Below, piece after piece: positions 34,720 through 45,110 of a stretch of 64,000 bases of DNA; position 1 is the first letter of the stretch; the number at the start of each line of letters is the position of its first letter. Below the pieces are notes generated by a model that saw only the letters and a list, made by a program, of their open reading frames with translations, did not search any database and had not been told where the DNA came from. The position numbers and the translations under genes are program-made. This stretch comes from Saccharina japonica. Taxonomy: Eukaryota > Sar > Phaeophyceae > Laminariales > Laminariaceae. The stretch lies in assembly GCA_008828725.1 (NCBI GenBank), contig MEHQ01000572.1, positions 262,692-326,691 on the forward strand, written 5' to 3'.

Positions 34720-35074
34720 AACAGTCCTTTTTTCGACACCACACATACCAAAACTGTCAGAATGGAAAACAAACCGGAGCGCTGTGATCACAGGACGATA
34801 TATAGAAGAAAACAAGTTGTTTTTGTTCATTTTTTTTCCATTTTTAGATCACTTGGTTTTAAAGACCCCCCCTCTGTCCGGCCCGATACAAAGGGGGGGG
34901 GTGGGGGATCTCTAAAACCAAGTGATCTAAAAACGGGGAAAAAAAAATACGAGGGAAACAAAAAAACTTGTTTTCTTCTATATATATACTGAAGTATATC
35001 GTCCTGTGATCACGGCGCTCCGGTTTGTTTTCCATTCTGACCATTTTTCGAGTGGGGTGTCGAAAAAGGACTGT
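34720..35074. mobile_element. 355-bp fold-back palindrome
   Basis: Two arms of about 165 bp form a near-complete inverted repeat. Left arm segments AACAGTCCTTTTTTCGACAC, CATTCTGAC-complementary ACTGTCAGAATGGAAAACAA, GATCACAGGACGATATATAG and TAGATCACTTGGTTTTA recur inverted on the right in the same order from the outside. The centre is a C-run/G-run pair (GACCCCCCCTCTGTCCGGCC). No coding content. Confidence 0.88.
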
Positions 35075-35439
35075 TTCGGGCAACTTTAGATTAATGGTTA
35101 ATGTATAAACGATCCGTACATTTCCGCCTAGAGTGGTGCGAAAATGAGGTGCCAACGTACCGGGTACGAAAACACAACAGCACAAATCAACCCAAACAAG
35201 AAAATAAGAACTGAAACAGTACGAAGTGATCCCTCTCTATGTACGAGTGCCGGTATGCGCCAGCCAACTATCCCGGCGCTACGCCAGCCAACAATGCCGG
35301 CACTACAGCAGCGGCAACCGGCAGTAATCGACACACTACGTATCTCTCTGGTGAATCCAATATATATATATATAACTCTTCCCTTCTTCCCCTCGCTGCC
35401 TCGGCAAAGTTTTTGCTTTGGCATGGCCCATAGCGAGGG

Positions 35440-36120
35440 GGGGGGTCTTTCTAGCGAGCAAGGCTAGGCTCACCCTCAAGCGGACCGATACCTTCTTGCT
35501 GCTGCGCACCCGCCGCGAAGCGTGTGCAGCGGTAGAGTTGGATCGGCACTGGTGCGTTAGGCGCAAAAGTTCAGATGCACGGGCCTTTTTGGCCGTCGGT
35601 GTAGACAGCAATGTCCATCTCACTTTTGTGCGCGGAGGCAGACGCCATCAGAAAGGTGGACGGACACTATGTACACGGCCCTAGGTGTGTTTGCTAGAGG
35701 GAGCTGTACTGTCTCAGTAACCTGGCTTCGCCATCAAAGGAGGAGGGAGCGTGTGGCGACGAGCTGTTGTTTGGACTGGTCAATCCCTTCAGCGCGAGAA
35801 TTTTTATTTTCCAGACCAAGCACCCTGAGTGCAACGAGGGAGAAAGCGAGGAGCCGACTGGGAAGGACAACAACGAGAGCGAGTACGGACGGAGCAGGTC
35901 GAGTGTGGTCGTGCTAGGACTGGCCAAGTGGCACCGGAGCGGCGCGCCGGATCACAGCAGCACGCCGCAGCAGCAGCACAGCAGCGCGGAGCAGTCATCC
36001 GGAGCACGGACGACATCGACCCGTGACGAACGGACAATCATTTTTGTTTTTTTCGTTTTTTCCCCTGAATTTCGTTGTTGGGTCTGTGTGGATGACGTCA
36101 CTGGTTTTGTAGAGAGACGC
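35440..36120 (+). other. GC-rich patch with overlapping open frames, unassigned
   Basis: A GC-enriched stretch within the intron where both strands have open frames. The longest is a plus-strand ORF from 35767 that runs into the duplicated segment at 36124. No domain is recognised and both strands look equally open, so it is not called as a gene. Confidence 0.3.
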
Positions 36121-36123
36121 GGC

Positions 36124-36730
36124 AGAGATGGCGCGGACACCCCGGGTGCCTTCATTGTGTGCCTGATCGTGGAAGACCCCTTCAATGTGGAACGATTCCT
36201 AATCAGTGTCGATGTTTATAATGCTGTGCCTAACACAGACGTTCAGGATAGATTCGGGCAATTGTCAATTGACGTGATGGCTTTGGTTGGCTGTTCTTTT
36301 TCACTGTGTGCCCGCGGACTGTCATTCCGGCAGCACTTCAGACAGCAGCTGCGTGCTCCATCTTGTTCCCACGCCTACCGTGTGTTTTTGTACAGACAGC
36401 ACTTCAGACAGTAGTTACGCTGTAGTCGGCAAATTCATTGGTAAAGAGTGGGAGGGGGGGGGGGGGGGCGATGCTGCTGTAGTCGAATGGAGATTGCGGG
36501 CGTGTAGTTCAGTTTTGGACACGCATAACATGCTGTAGGGATTTTAGGTGTACCTCTTCGGACTTGTGTATCCTTTCCCTGCTAAGTAAGTGTACGTGTT
36601 CTTTAGGATTCTCTGATGGCTCTAGCACTTTTGTGACCACAGGCCGTGATCTTGCTAGATCAGACTATAGGGATTAGCAACTGAAACGAGTTTAATGTGA
36701 AGATAACAACAACAACAACAACAACAACAA
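36124..36730. repeat. Segmental duplication, copy 1 (about 600 bp)
   Basis: Shares nearly all its sequence with 39379-39981, including GGCGCGGACACCCCGGGTGC, the GGCAGCACTTCAGACAGCAG pair, a G-run (36450-36468) and the end GTTTAATGTGAAGA followed by (CAA)n. Copy 1 keeps an open frame through the segment; copy 2 has indels that break it. Confidence 0.9.
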
Positions 36731-37025
36731 CATATATATTTATTTATTTTTCCATCCCATTTATTGTTATCTTCGCCCTCCTTTTTCTCTCTCCCTCTTT
36801 TGTCGTAACTCAGATGCGGGGTCAATAAGTAGGCTCGTCTCCTCCCTCCCCCACTACGTACGGCGCTTGCATTGCATTTTCATCGCGAGAAGATTTCAGG
36901 ACCTTCTTCCCTCGTCGACTCGCGTCGCATCCATCTGGTGCCAAGCGATTCCACGAGCACTATATATATAGCGGGCGACCAACCGGCACTATAGAGGGAC
37001 CACGGCACTATAGAGGGACCGAGCC

Positions 37026-37341
37026 GCCTTCACCGCAATTCTGAATTAGTATCTACGATAAAGTATAGAAATCGGGGAATAGGTTTTGGCCCGCGTGTGG
37101 TTCCAGTGTTATGAGAAGGAATATTTCGAAAAACGCCGAAAAACACGACTTTAGACACCCTAACCCTAACCCCAGCCCCGACCCCGCCCCGACCCTTATT
37201 ATGAGCTTTGTCTCGAAAAAATAGGCGTTTGTTTGGGGGGGGGGAAATTGGTCGACCACACTAAAAGGTACCAGGTATAAAATAAAATGTTCCCCGATTT
37301 CCACACTTTATCCTATATAATAATTCAGTGATGCGGTTAAG
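37026..37341. mobile_element. Family H TIR element with CCCTAA cargo, copy 1
   Basis: Outer inverted repeats of about 45 bp. The left reads GCCTTCACCGCA.TTCTGAAT...AGTATAGAAATCGGGGAA and the right is TTCCCCGATTTCCACACTTT...ATTCAGTGATGCGGTTAAGGC. The interior carries CCCTAACCCTAACCCC plus GTCCGACCC variants (37159-37195) and a GGTCGACCACACTAAAAGGT segment. No ORF of note. Confidence 0.82.
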
Positions 37342-37673
37342 GCTACTGGAGGGACCACTACGGCTGCTGCGGTACCGTAAAAACAAGTCTTGGCATGAAA
37401 AAAAAAAACGATACTTCTACATGCTCGACCTCATGCAGCACCACACCCAGTGTCCTCACAGACCAACGTTTCCTACTGTACGTACGCACATGTGACATGA
37501 CATGATGATACTGCCGGCCCTCTCATGAACAAAAACAAATCCCGTGAGAATCTCTCTCAGTCTTAGATTTCCGGGAAACGTCAGAAATTCGGGAACACCT
37601 GTGCTGAAGTTACTGGAACTAGAGCATGGAACAGACCCCGATACGCTTCGGATAGATGACACGTGTAACAATA

Positions 37674-37861
37674 CAGTGGGGGTCCCCCAATAAGTCGGTC
37701 TGAGTAAGGCGGTATCCCGATATAAGGCGGTCAAAATCGCTTGGCACTATTATTAATAGGGAATTGCACTCATAACCTGGAATGAATAAGGCGGTTTCCC
37801 TTTATAAGGCGGTCATATTGCTCTACTAGGCACAACCACCGCCTTATTGGGGGACCCCTGC
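37674..37861. mobile_element. Family F pogo-like MITE, best copy
   Basis: TA-flanked, left CAGTGGGGGTCCCCCAATAA and right CTTATTGGGGGACCCCTGCTG. Four ATAAGGCGGTC motifs and the CACTCATAACCTGGAATGAA centre. About 188 bp. Confidence 0.75.
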
Positions 37862-37883
37862 TGTATAGGTACAGTACATATAA

Positions 37884-38035
37884 ACAGGGGGTAGTCCGAT
37901 TCAAGAGCACCCTGTGACGAGCTAAAACAACCGCTCTTGGTTTCATCTAGGCGGGTCCAGCCGATTTGGCCTCTCTGAGCTGTACAATTCTCTTGTATAG
38001 GGTGCCCTCTCTCAAGTCGGGGTACATACCCACTG
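37884..38035. mobile_element. Pogo-like TIR element related to family F
   Basis: Ends CAGGGGGTAGTCCGATTCAAGAG and CTCAAGTCGGGGTACATACCCACTG, followed by TA. A related left end is at 7876 (CAGTGGGTACCCCGACTTAA). The internal GCGGGTCCAGCCGATTTGGC is shared with 8212-8236 in the opposite orientation. Confidence 0.55.
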
Positions 38036-38074
38036 TATACAGATCCTGCACAGCATGTCGTAACGGCAGGCTAG

Positions 38075-38147
38075 GATCTAGATGATCTAGGTGATCTGTA
38101 GATGATCTGTAGATGATCTGCAGATGATCTGTAGATCATCTATCTAT
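38075..38147. repeat. GATC-rich 12-bp tandem array
   Basis: About five GATGATCTGTAGAT units after a TAGGATCTAGATGATCTAG flank. Comparable to arrays at 2949 and 58255. Confidence 0.85.
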
Positions 38148-38239
38148 TACCCGACGTGTGGTCCCTTTCTAGAATACGAAATCTGAAATCTAGCCTGGGC
38201 CCAGTTTTACGGTTTATTGTTAGAAGGCCGATACTATGA

Positions 38240-38325
38240 TGGAAGTATCACACAGCTTGCAAAGATGAGTCTCGACGAAATCTCGATCTCACAGCTGTTT
38301 TTTTTTTTTTTTTTTAATAAATAAC
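38240..38325. mobile_element. Family G element fragment ending in poly-T
   Basis: GCAAAGATGAGTCTCGACGA, ATCTCGATCTCACAGCTG and about 20 T. Confidence 0.6.
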
Positions 38326-39127
38326 TATACTGCTCTCGTATGTACTCTGGATTGATGGCATGTGTATGTCGTGGCTGTGGTACATGGCATTGCATTGTCT
38401 ACTCAGCTTATTAACTGCATTGCAACGTACAGTAGTATCTCTGTCGTGGTTTGGTGACCACAGGAACTTGTATCTCTCTAGGATGAAGAATCGGTACGGA
38501 CACTGGGTGGGTGTGCTGGACGTCGACGGGTATATAGAAAGAACGGTTCAATGTGAAGAACACACACACTACGTACAGGAGAGATGCAGCATTTCAGTTT
38601 TCACGCACTATATACTAGATAAAAGAAAATACGCAATAGACCGGGTAACGGCGTCATCCAAGCTGCTGGTATTATAATAGTTTAGCGAGCTCAATGCCAA
38701 ACGTGCTACATATATATATAGAAGTACTTCCTGGTGGGACAAGAGCTCAACATCAAGCCACACACGCCAAAGAAAGGCACTCAAGCTTTCTATGAATGGT
38801 CCCTGCTTTCTATTCCAAGCCAACGTTTCCCCCCTTCCGATATATACGTAAGATATGTAGCACATTGTTCTGTGTGCTATGCTGCCAGGTATTATATTAT
38901 ACTTGGTGGAGATGGATCTGGATATTTTCTTGGAGATTTTGACGCGTACGTGGGGGAGGAGGGAGAGGGGCTTACTTTGTGACCCCGGATCTGAGTTACG
39001 GCTACGTATATAGGGAGGAGAGAGAAAACAAGGGCGGAGATAATAAAAGGGATGAACAAAACAAAAACTAAAACTATTAATAAAATCATTCCTTTATCAT
39101 CAGTAGGATTTGTGCAGCTCTATGTCT

Positions 39128-39352
39128 CTTGTGTCGTAGTTTTGTGACCACAGAACTGGTACCTTTTTAGGATGAAGAATCGGCACGGACACTGGGTGTG
39201 TGTGTGTGTGTTCTTCACATTAAACCTTCCTTTCTACCCGTCGACACCCAGCACACCCAGTGTCCGTGCCGATTCTTCATCCTAAAAAGGTACCAGTTCT
39301 GTGGTCACAAAACTACGACGGTAGAAAGGAAGGTTTAATGTGAAGAACACAC
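39128..39352. mobile_element. Nested palindrome made of family K sequences
   Basis: CTCGTAGTTTTGTGACCACA-type left arm with GGTACCTTTTTAGGATGAAG and CGGCACGGACACTGGGTGTG is mirrored by 39250-39318. A second inverted pair, TTCTTCACATTAAACCTTCC (39211) and GGAAGGTTTAATGTGAAGAA (39326), overlaps it, so two family K copies lie head to head. Confidence 0.85.
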
Positions 39353-39378
39353 ATGTATATACGTATTTATTATTTATA

Positions 39379-39981
39379 GAGATGGCGCGGACACCCCGGG
39401 TGCCTTCATTGTGTGCCTGATCGTGGAAGACCACTTCAATGTGGAACGATTCCTAATCAGTGTCGATGTTTATAATGCTGTAACACAGACCGTTCAGGAT
39501 AGATTCGGGTAATTGTCATTGGACATGATGGCTTTGGTTGGCTGTTCTTTTTCACTGTGTGCCCGCGGACTGTCATTCTGGCAGCACTTCAGACAGCAGC
39601 TGCGTGCTCCATCTTGTTCCCACGCCTACCGTGTGTTTTTGTACAGACAGCACTTCAGACAGTAGTTACGCTGTAGTCGGCAAATTCATTGGTAAAGAGT
39701 GGGAGGGGGGGGGGGGGGGGGGGGGACGATGCTGCTGTAGTCGAATGGAGATTGCGGGCGTGTAGTTCAGTTTTGGACACGCATAACATGCTGTAGGGAT
39801 TTTAGGTGTACCTCTTCGGACTTGTGTATCCTTTCCCTGCTAAGTGTACGTGTTCTTTAGGATTCTCTGATGGCTCTAGCACTTTTGTGACCACGGGCCG
39901 TGATCTTGCTAGATCAGACTATAGGGATTAGCAACTGAAACGAGTTTAATGTGAAGACAACAACAACAACAACAACAACAT
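39379..39981. repeat. Segmental duplication, copy 2 (about 600 bp)
   Basis: Second copy of 36124-36730 in the same orientation. Differences include GACCCC/GACCAC, a 3-nt loss at GCTGTGCCTAACAC and a longer G-run (39704-39726). It begins directly after an AT-rich TATTTATTATTTATA junction. Confidence 0.9.
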
Positions 39982-40793
39982 CATCATATGATATGATATG
40001 TATGTAGGGCTGTATGGACTGCGTATATATGTACGCGGCTTTCTTCGGGGTGCTCTGCTCGTTAATGTACGCGGCGTTCTTCAGAATGGTGCTTGTTAGG
40101 ATCGTTATGAACGCAGAACGCAGCGTGTTTCGCACTTTTCCTGTACGCGTAGGGCTGGGCACTGGCTGACTCAGTCAGTAGCGATTATACTGTCGTCAAC
40201 ATCAATCAGTCTGCCCCTCTCCTCCCGAAAGGCTTTTGGTGGGTTTCCGCACGACTACGAATAATATGGCGTGTTTCTTGGACGCACGTAAGATAAAACC
40301 CACTGGGGAATATACTGGCCGTGCCTTTCAGTAGATTACTGCTGCCAGTAGTTTACTACTGCCAGTACATCCTGTGCTACTACTACTGTACGTCGTAGTG
40401 CCCATCCCCAAGTTCCTGAGTTTCTTCCTGGTTTCATTCCCTGACTTTTTTGTGTGCATTTTCTTGGTTTCCTTTTTGTTTTCCTTCCTGAAAGAGGAAG
40501 GCGTACGTATATATGTACGAGGTAGTAAGCGTTCCTGATTTTGTGCCCTCTGTGAAGTTTCCTGATTCAGGAAATGTTTTTTCTGTTTCCTGATGGTTTT
40601 GTTTCAAGAAAATGAGGAAACATCCGAGGGGGGAAAAGTTATATTCGATAATAAACGGCCCTTATTTTTTCGTTGAAGCTCGGCCCACATCTCCCAAACC
40701 ACGAAACGTTGAACCCTTTGCACGCACCACAAATTTGACTGCTCGCATCATATCACACGTATTATAATATCATACATACGAGTATTCATATTA

Positions 40794-40892
40794 CGGAAGA
40801 CCATAGTAAATAGGACCAAATGTTGTTAGTAAAAATAGCGAAATATATAGGTTTTTGTATGTGCCGTAGATCCTATTGACGTTAGCCCCCCG
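40794..40892. mobile_element. Family A MITE
   Basis: CGGAAGACCATAGTAAATAG at the left; the right end ATCCTATTGACGTTAGCCCC is partly degraded. Confidence 0.65.
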
Positions 40893-41152
40893 GAATAGTA
40901 ATCATGTACGTACCTGGTAGATGAAAAAAGTAAAAAATAAACGACAGCTACGAGTATACGTACGTCGTGCGAGTATCTAATACGTGCCACGTACACAGCG
41001 AGTGATGGGTAAAAAGAGACGATATCGGCAAGCGAAGAATATAATCGATATTACCATGCTATCGTATACTCGTACGATTCGTAATATATGTGTGTGTGTT
41101 CTTCACATTAAACCTTCCTTTATATGTGTCAGCCGGTCGCCCCGGTGGGCTA

Positions 41153-41240
41153 TTAACCTATTCAGAACTGGAAAAAATATCCCACACTATTTCCAAGTGG
41201 TTTGTCCCCAAATTCGTGCGACCAGTTCTTAAGGGGTTAA
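41153..41240. mobile_element. Family D piggyBac-like MITE
   Basis: TTAACCTATTCAGAACTGG and GACCAGTTCTTAAGGGGTTAA ends with TTAA on both sides. Confidence 0.78.
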
Positions 41241-41243
41241 TAG

Positions 41244-41318
41244 GAGGTAACCACGAGGCCTGTTAAAGCCAAGATCGTGAGTTCGAGCCCCCCCGAGTGC
41301 ATGCTCGTGGGGACTTTT
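41244..41318 (+). pseudogene. tRNA-Asn-like relic or tRNA-derived SINE head
   Basis: Contains a B-box-like GAGTTCGAGCCC and, 19 nt before, CTGTTAA preceded by GGC and followed by AGCC. This matches an anticodon loop with GTT (Asn). The anticodon and T stems do not pair well and no intact acceptor stem is visible. A second GATCGTGAGTT is at 41359. Directly abuts a family D element. Confidence 0.3.
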
Positions 41319-41821
41319 TCTCGCAAAAAAAATATCTTGACTAGCGGAAAGCGCGAGATCGTGAGTTAGCAAAATTCCACCAAAATTCGATGAAAACCGA
41401 CGAGCGTTGTTGGGAAGGCTGAACCCTCTGCGCGATAAAAATCAAGGCAAGAACCGTACGTCGTAGTGGGGGAGGAGGGAGAGGAGCCTACTTTTGTGAC
41501 CCCGGATCTGAGTTACCACTGACCACTAGGGAGGGAGACAGACGGAAGTGCGAAGATAATAAATGAGTTGGAAAAAAAAAAAAAAAAATGTACCCGATAT
41601 ACGAGCGTAGTGAATACTGGCTGTACGTCGACTTTGCACGCATGGGACAGATACTCGCATATATATGATATGTACCTGGTATCAAATATCATCGATTTCC
41701 ACTTGAAATCTCTCAGGGCAGGTACTTTCCTGATTGTATTCGTATACATATTTTATGTACAGCAGTACGTATGTACAATATGTACTGCTGTACGTACAGT
41801 AGTACCAGGTATATTTTTATC

Positions 41822-42122
41822 AAAATGAAAAAAAAAAACATCAGCTGTGATGAGATGGGGGATTTCGTCGAAAATCATACCAGGTATTGTATAATATTTG
41901 CAAGCTGTGTGATTCTTCGATCGCGCGTAAGACGGGTTTTATATGGCCTCTTCTGCAGGATACACATACATGTCGTATATGAGGAGAACAAAAACTGAAG
42001 CTAAGCTGTAGAATTCAACAAGTCACCAAAATCCAAAACGGTTTTTGAAAATCCCGTTTTAGATCGTATCCTTTTAGTGACTCCGACGAAATCCTCGATC
42101 TCACAGCTGTTTTTTTTTCAAG
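41822..42122. mobile_element. Family G TIR element, full-length copy
   Basis: About 300 bp with inverted ends: AAAAAAAACATCAGCTGTGATGAGAT..GATTTCGTCGAAA at the left and CGACGAAATCCTCGATCTCACAGCTGTTTTTTTT at the right. Internal marks are GCAAGCTGTGTGATTCTTCG, GATCGCGCGTAAGACGGGTT and CAAGTCACCAAAATCCAAAA. The homopolymer lies outside the CAGCTG tip at both ends. Fragments occur at 6440, 10710, 38240, 45020, 46600, 53305, 61215 and 62455. Confidence 0.7.
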
Positions 42123-42250
42123 TTTTATAAATTCGCAATACGCTTCGTAACTGAAACACATGGTGCACCTCGGAGGTGGAGATGTACTCGTACACGACGT
42201 TATACCCGCTATCTATGCACCCCCTGACTCAACAACGCCGGTTTGATCTC

Positions 42251-42350
42251 TTAACCTTTTTAGAACTGGAGTCCCGTTTTGGGGACAACTTACTTAGAAC
42301 TAGACTGGTTTGTCCCCAAAACGGGACTGCAGTCCTAAAAGGGTTAAGAA
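42251..42350. mobile_element. Family C piggyBac-like MITE
   Basis: TTAACCTTTTTAGAACTGGAG at the left and GACTGCAGTCCTAAAAGGGTTAA at the right. Its right TTAA is also the left TTAA of the next element. Confidence 0.8.
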
Positions 42351-42434
42351 CTGGTCCCGCTTATTTGGGTACAAACTACTTGGAATTAGTGTGGAATTAG
42401 TGTGGGGTATTTTTACCAGTTCTGAATGGGTTAA
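42347..42434. mobile_element. Family D piggyBac-like MITE abutting family C
   Basis: TTAAGAACTGGTCCCGCTTA to ACCAGTTCTGAATGGGTTAA; an internal TGTGGAATTAG is duplicated. Confidence 0.78.
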
Positions 42435-42517
42435 TACGAGTACTGGTATGTATGATATGATCGATCCTGTATTCGTGATAAAAACAAAACCGCCTCGTTT
42501 CACCGCTCAAGTCGTCC

Positions 42518-42596
42518 TTAACCCTTTCAGAACTGAAAACAAAATATCACACTAATTCCAAGTAGTTTGTCCCCCCCAAAACGTGGGACCGGTTAA
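42518..42596. mobile_element. Family D piggyBac-like MITE
   Basis: TTAACCCTTTCAGAACTGAA and ACGTGGGACCGGTTAA; reverse orientation relative to 42347. Confidence 0.72.
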
Positions 42597-43568
42597 GAAA
42601 CTTTTGTTTCTTCTTTTTTCTTCTTGATATTTGACGCATGGTATATACGATACAGCAGTAGTGTGTACGGTGTTGTTTCTGAGCTCTTCACTTGAGGAGA
42701 TCCATACTAAAAGTAAGTCAAAAACTGATTTTAGAGGAAACTAATGAAAGGGCTATCATACGAGTACCAAATTTTTCGAGACCTTGGCCTCAGTATAACT
42801 ACGAAAACTAGTGCAACACAATACTACTGTAATGAAAGTCCGATGATTTTGGGTTAAGGTAGGAAGCCCGACCGTTCGAAAAACGTTTCAGCCAAAATAA
42901 GGTATACCTCGTCGATTTTTTTCATCGAATTTAGGTACCGTAGTGGGGAGGAGGGAGAAGAGCCTGCTTTGTGACCCCGGATCTGAGTGTATGGAGGGAG
43001 AGGGACAGAAGTTCGAAGATGATAAATGGGATGGGAAAACATATATATATATACTCGTATATATCCTCCAGAACACGGCGACCGGCTACGGATGTATAAT
43101 AGGACACTACGCCGTACTACTGAAATGGTGCTCTACGCTCTACTGCTGTAATTCCATGTGTACTTGATTGCCGAAACGGAGATTGGTGCAGTACTCTGGA
43201 CGTGGTAGTTCTGAAGGAAGGGATCGAGATGAAACAAGAGCAAGGCTGAGATTCGCAGGGAATAAGAAACTCGAAAGCGGTTGGGCTGCGTAAGGTTAGC
43301 GCACAGCGCACACTTTCCTGCAACGAAGACGAATTTAGGAGGATTATCCGGAACGGAGTCAGGAACGATCCCAGAAGTGACGTCACCCTGTGACACGAAG
43401 CAGTCAAGATCGTGTGAGGTTTACCCCTCCGGAGTTCACAACTATTAAGCCCAAGCTTCCCCACCCAAAACGGAAAGAAGCTTGATCTGGACCAAAGTTA
43501 CCACCCACCCACCCAATCACGAAGCGTCAGTATACAGCGTATCTAGACGCCTTATTCTTGTTCACCGT

Positions 43569-43793
43569 CGTTATAGTTTTCGGTTTGAGCGCCGGCTTAT
43601 CAAGCAGCGCGCGACTCTCAAACTATTGTCCTATTCGCGACGGGATGGCACCACCGCCGGCCGCGGGAGGTGGTGCCGTTATAGTTTCGGTTTGAGTGCC
43701 GGCATATCAAGCAGCGCGCGACACTCAAACTACTTGTCCTATTCGCGACGGGATGGCACCACCGCCGGCCGCGGGAGGTGGTGCCATTGTTTC
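43569..43793. repeat. Two-copy 108-116-bp tandem duplication with long GC palindrome
   Basis: Units start GTTATAGTTT(T)CGGTTTGAG and contain TCAAGCAGCGCGCGAC.CTCAAACTA and a palindromic GGCACCACC...GGTGGTGCC around GCCGGCCGCGGG. Confidence 0.88.
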
Positions 43794-44155
43794 GACCCAC
43801 ACTATGCCGGAAGAACAGGCACAAATATACTGCTGCTGTATGTATAAGTTTGTCTGCGAGTGTAGTATGGGAGGAATAAGGCCTTATACCGTACGCCTTC
43901 GGAAAAGGGGAATCCAAGCCTAGACCTATATAGAAGGCCAAACGAGTCGTGAGGGAGGGTGGAATCACCAGCCCCGCGGGAGGTGAGGCCGCTTGGTTTA
44001 TCCCTCACTACCGAAGAGAAGAACGGACTCTAATTATACTGCTGTTGTATTTTCAGAACTGGTGCAAGGAATGATCCCAGAATCCCCTAGCCCCTGTTTT
44101 ACCAAAGACGCGGTATTACAAGGAGTGCTGCCTTGCTCAATAACAGTTAATTCGT

Positions 44156-44234
44156 ACACTCTGTCCCAAAATATAAGGACCGTTTGTATACTAATAATTA
44201 ATCAAGACGGTCCTTATTTTTAGGGACATAGTGG
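44156..44234. mobile_element. Family B Stowaway-like MITE
   Basis: ACACTCTGTCCCAAAATATA and TTATTTTTAGGGACATAGTGG arms. Confidence 0.75.
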
Positions 44235-44305
44235 TATCAGCTTCTTTTGAGAACCCCAGAGACTGGGGCGGCGTCCCTGTTTCTTATTCTTGAAGATGTC
44301 GTGTA

Positions 44306-44510
44306 AGGGCCCATATTAACGAGTATAAAATAAATTCAATTTGGAAAAATAAAAATAAAAAATCGCTTTTCATTGGTCAACACACGCACCAGCACCCCCC
44401 AAGATCCTAATCTTTGGTGCTGGTGCGCGTGTTGACCAATGAAAAGCGGATTTGATTTTTTTTTTTTTCCAAATTGATTTTTTTCTTCTTCGTTAAAACG
44501 GGCCCTAACG
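44306..44510. mobile_element. 205-bp palindrome with about 90-bp arms
   Basis: TCAATTTGGAAAAA, TTTTCATTGGTCAACACACG and CACCAGCACC on the left are mirrored by GGTGCTGGTGCGCGTGTTGA, CCAATGAAAAG and TTTTTCCAAATTGA on the right. The outer TAAGGGCCCATATTAACGA pairs with TCGTTAAAACGGGCCCTA. It appears inserted in a family E-like host (CTGTTTCTTATTC / GAATAAGAAACAGG on the two sides). Confidence 0.85.
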
Positions 44511-44577
44511 TATCGGACACCGAATAAGAAACAGGAAAGCGGTTCCAGGCTGGATTTATTATGTTTGAAGATGTCGT

Positions 44578-44720
44578 GTGCAGCACCGGACACCTCATAA
44601 GAAACAGGAAAGCTGGTCCAGGATTAATTTCTTATTTTGAGAATGGGTGCGTTCTACACTAACTTCAGTATAATGTATAATGGCTCCCGAATTTCCTAGT
44701 TTGCTGTACGTCTCAGCCTG
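44578..44720. mobile_element. Family E fragment
   Basis: CCGGACACCTCATAAGAAAC, GAAAGCTGGTCCAGG and TGGCTCCCGAATTTCCTAG; the right end is missing. Confidence 0.55.
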
Positions 44721-45019
44721 ATCTTATTGCTTTTTTTTCACGGGTGTCTTGTAATGCATTCATTCAGCTATAGGTAGGAATGGTATGCTTAGTGGCTGGA
44801 CGTTTTTGTTGTTGTTGTTGGTGGTGGTGGTGGTGGTGGCGGTGGTACTGACATTCTTGTTTATTGTTGTTGGTGTTGTGTTGATGTTGGTATTATTGGT
44901 ACAGCATAGCAGTAGCAGTACCAGTACTTGGTGACGTTGGGCCGTTGTTTTTTTACCCAGCAATGGGAACGAACACTATCATACTCGTATTATTTGGAGG
45001 CGGGGGGGGGGGACGTAAT

Positions 45020-45110
45020 CGGCGAGATCGAGGATTTCGTCGACACTCATATTTGCAAGCTGTGCGCGATACTTCCATCGCGCGTACTACGGACTGTGTG
45101 CTGTGTAGTT
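45020..45110. mobile_element. Family G element fragment
   Basis: GCGAGATCGAGGATTTCGTCG, ACTCATATTTGCAAGCTGTG and CATCGCGCGTACTACGGA. Confidence 0.6.
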
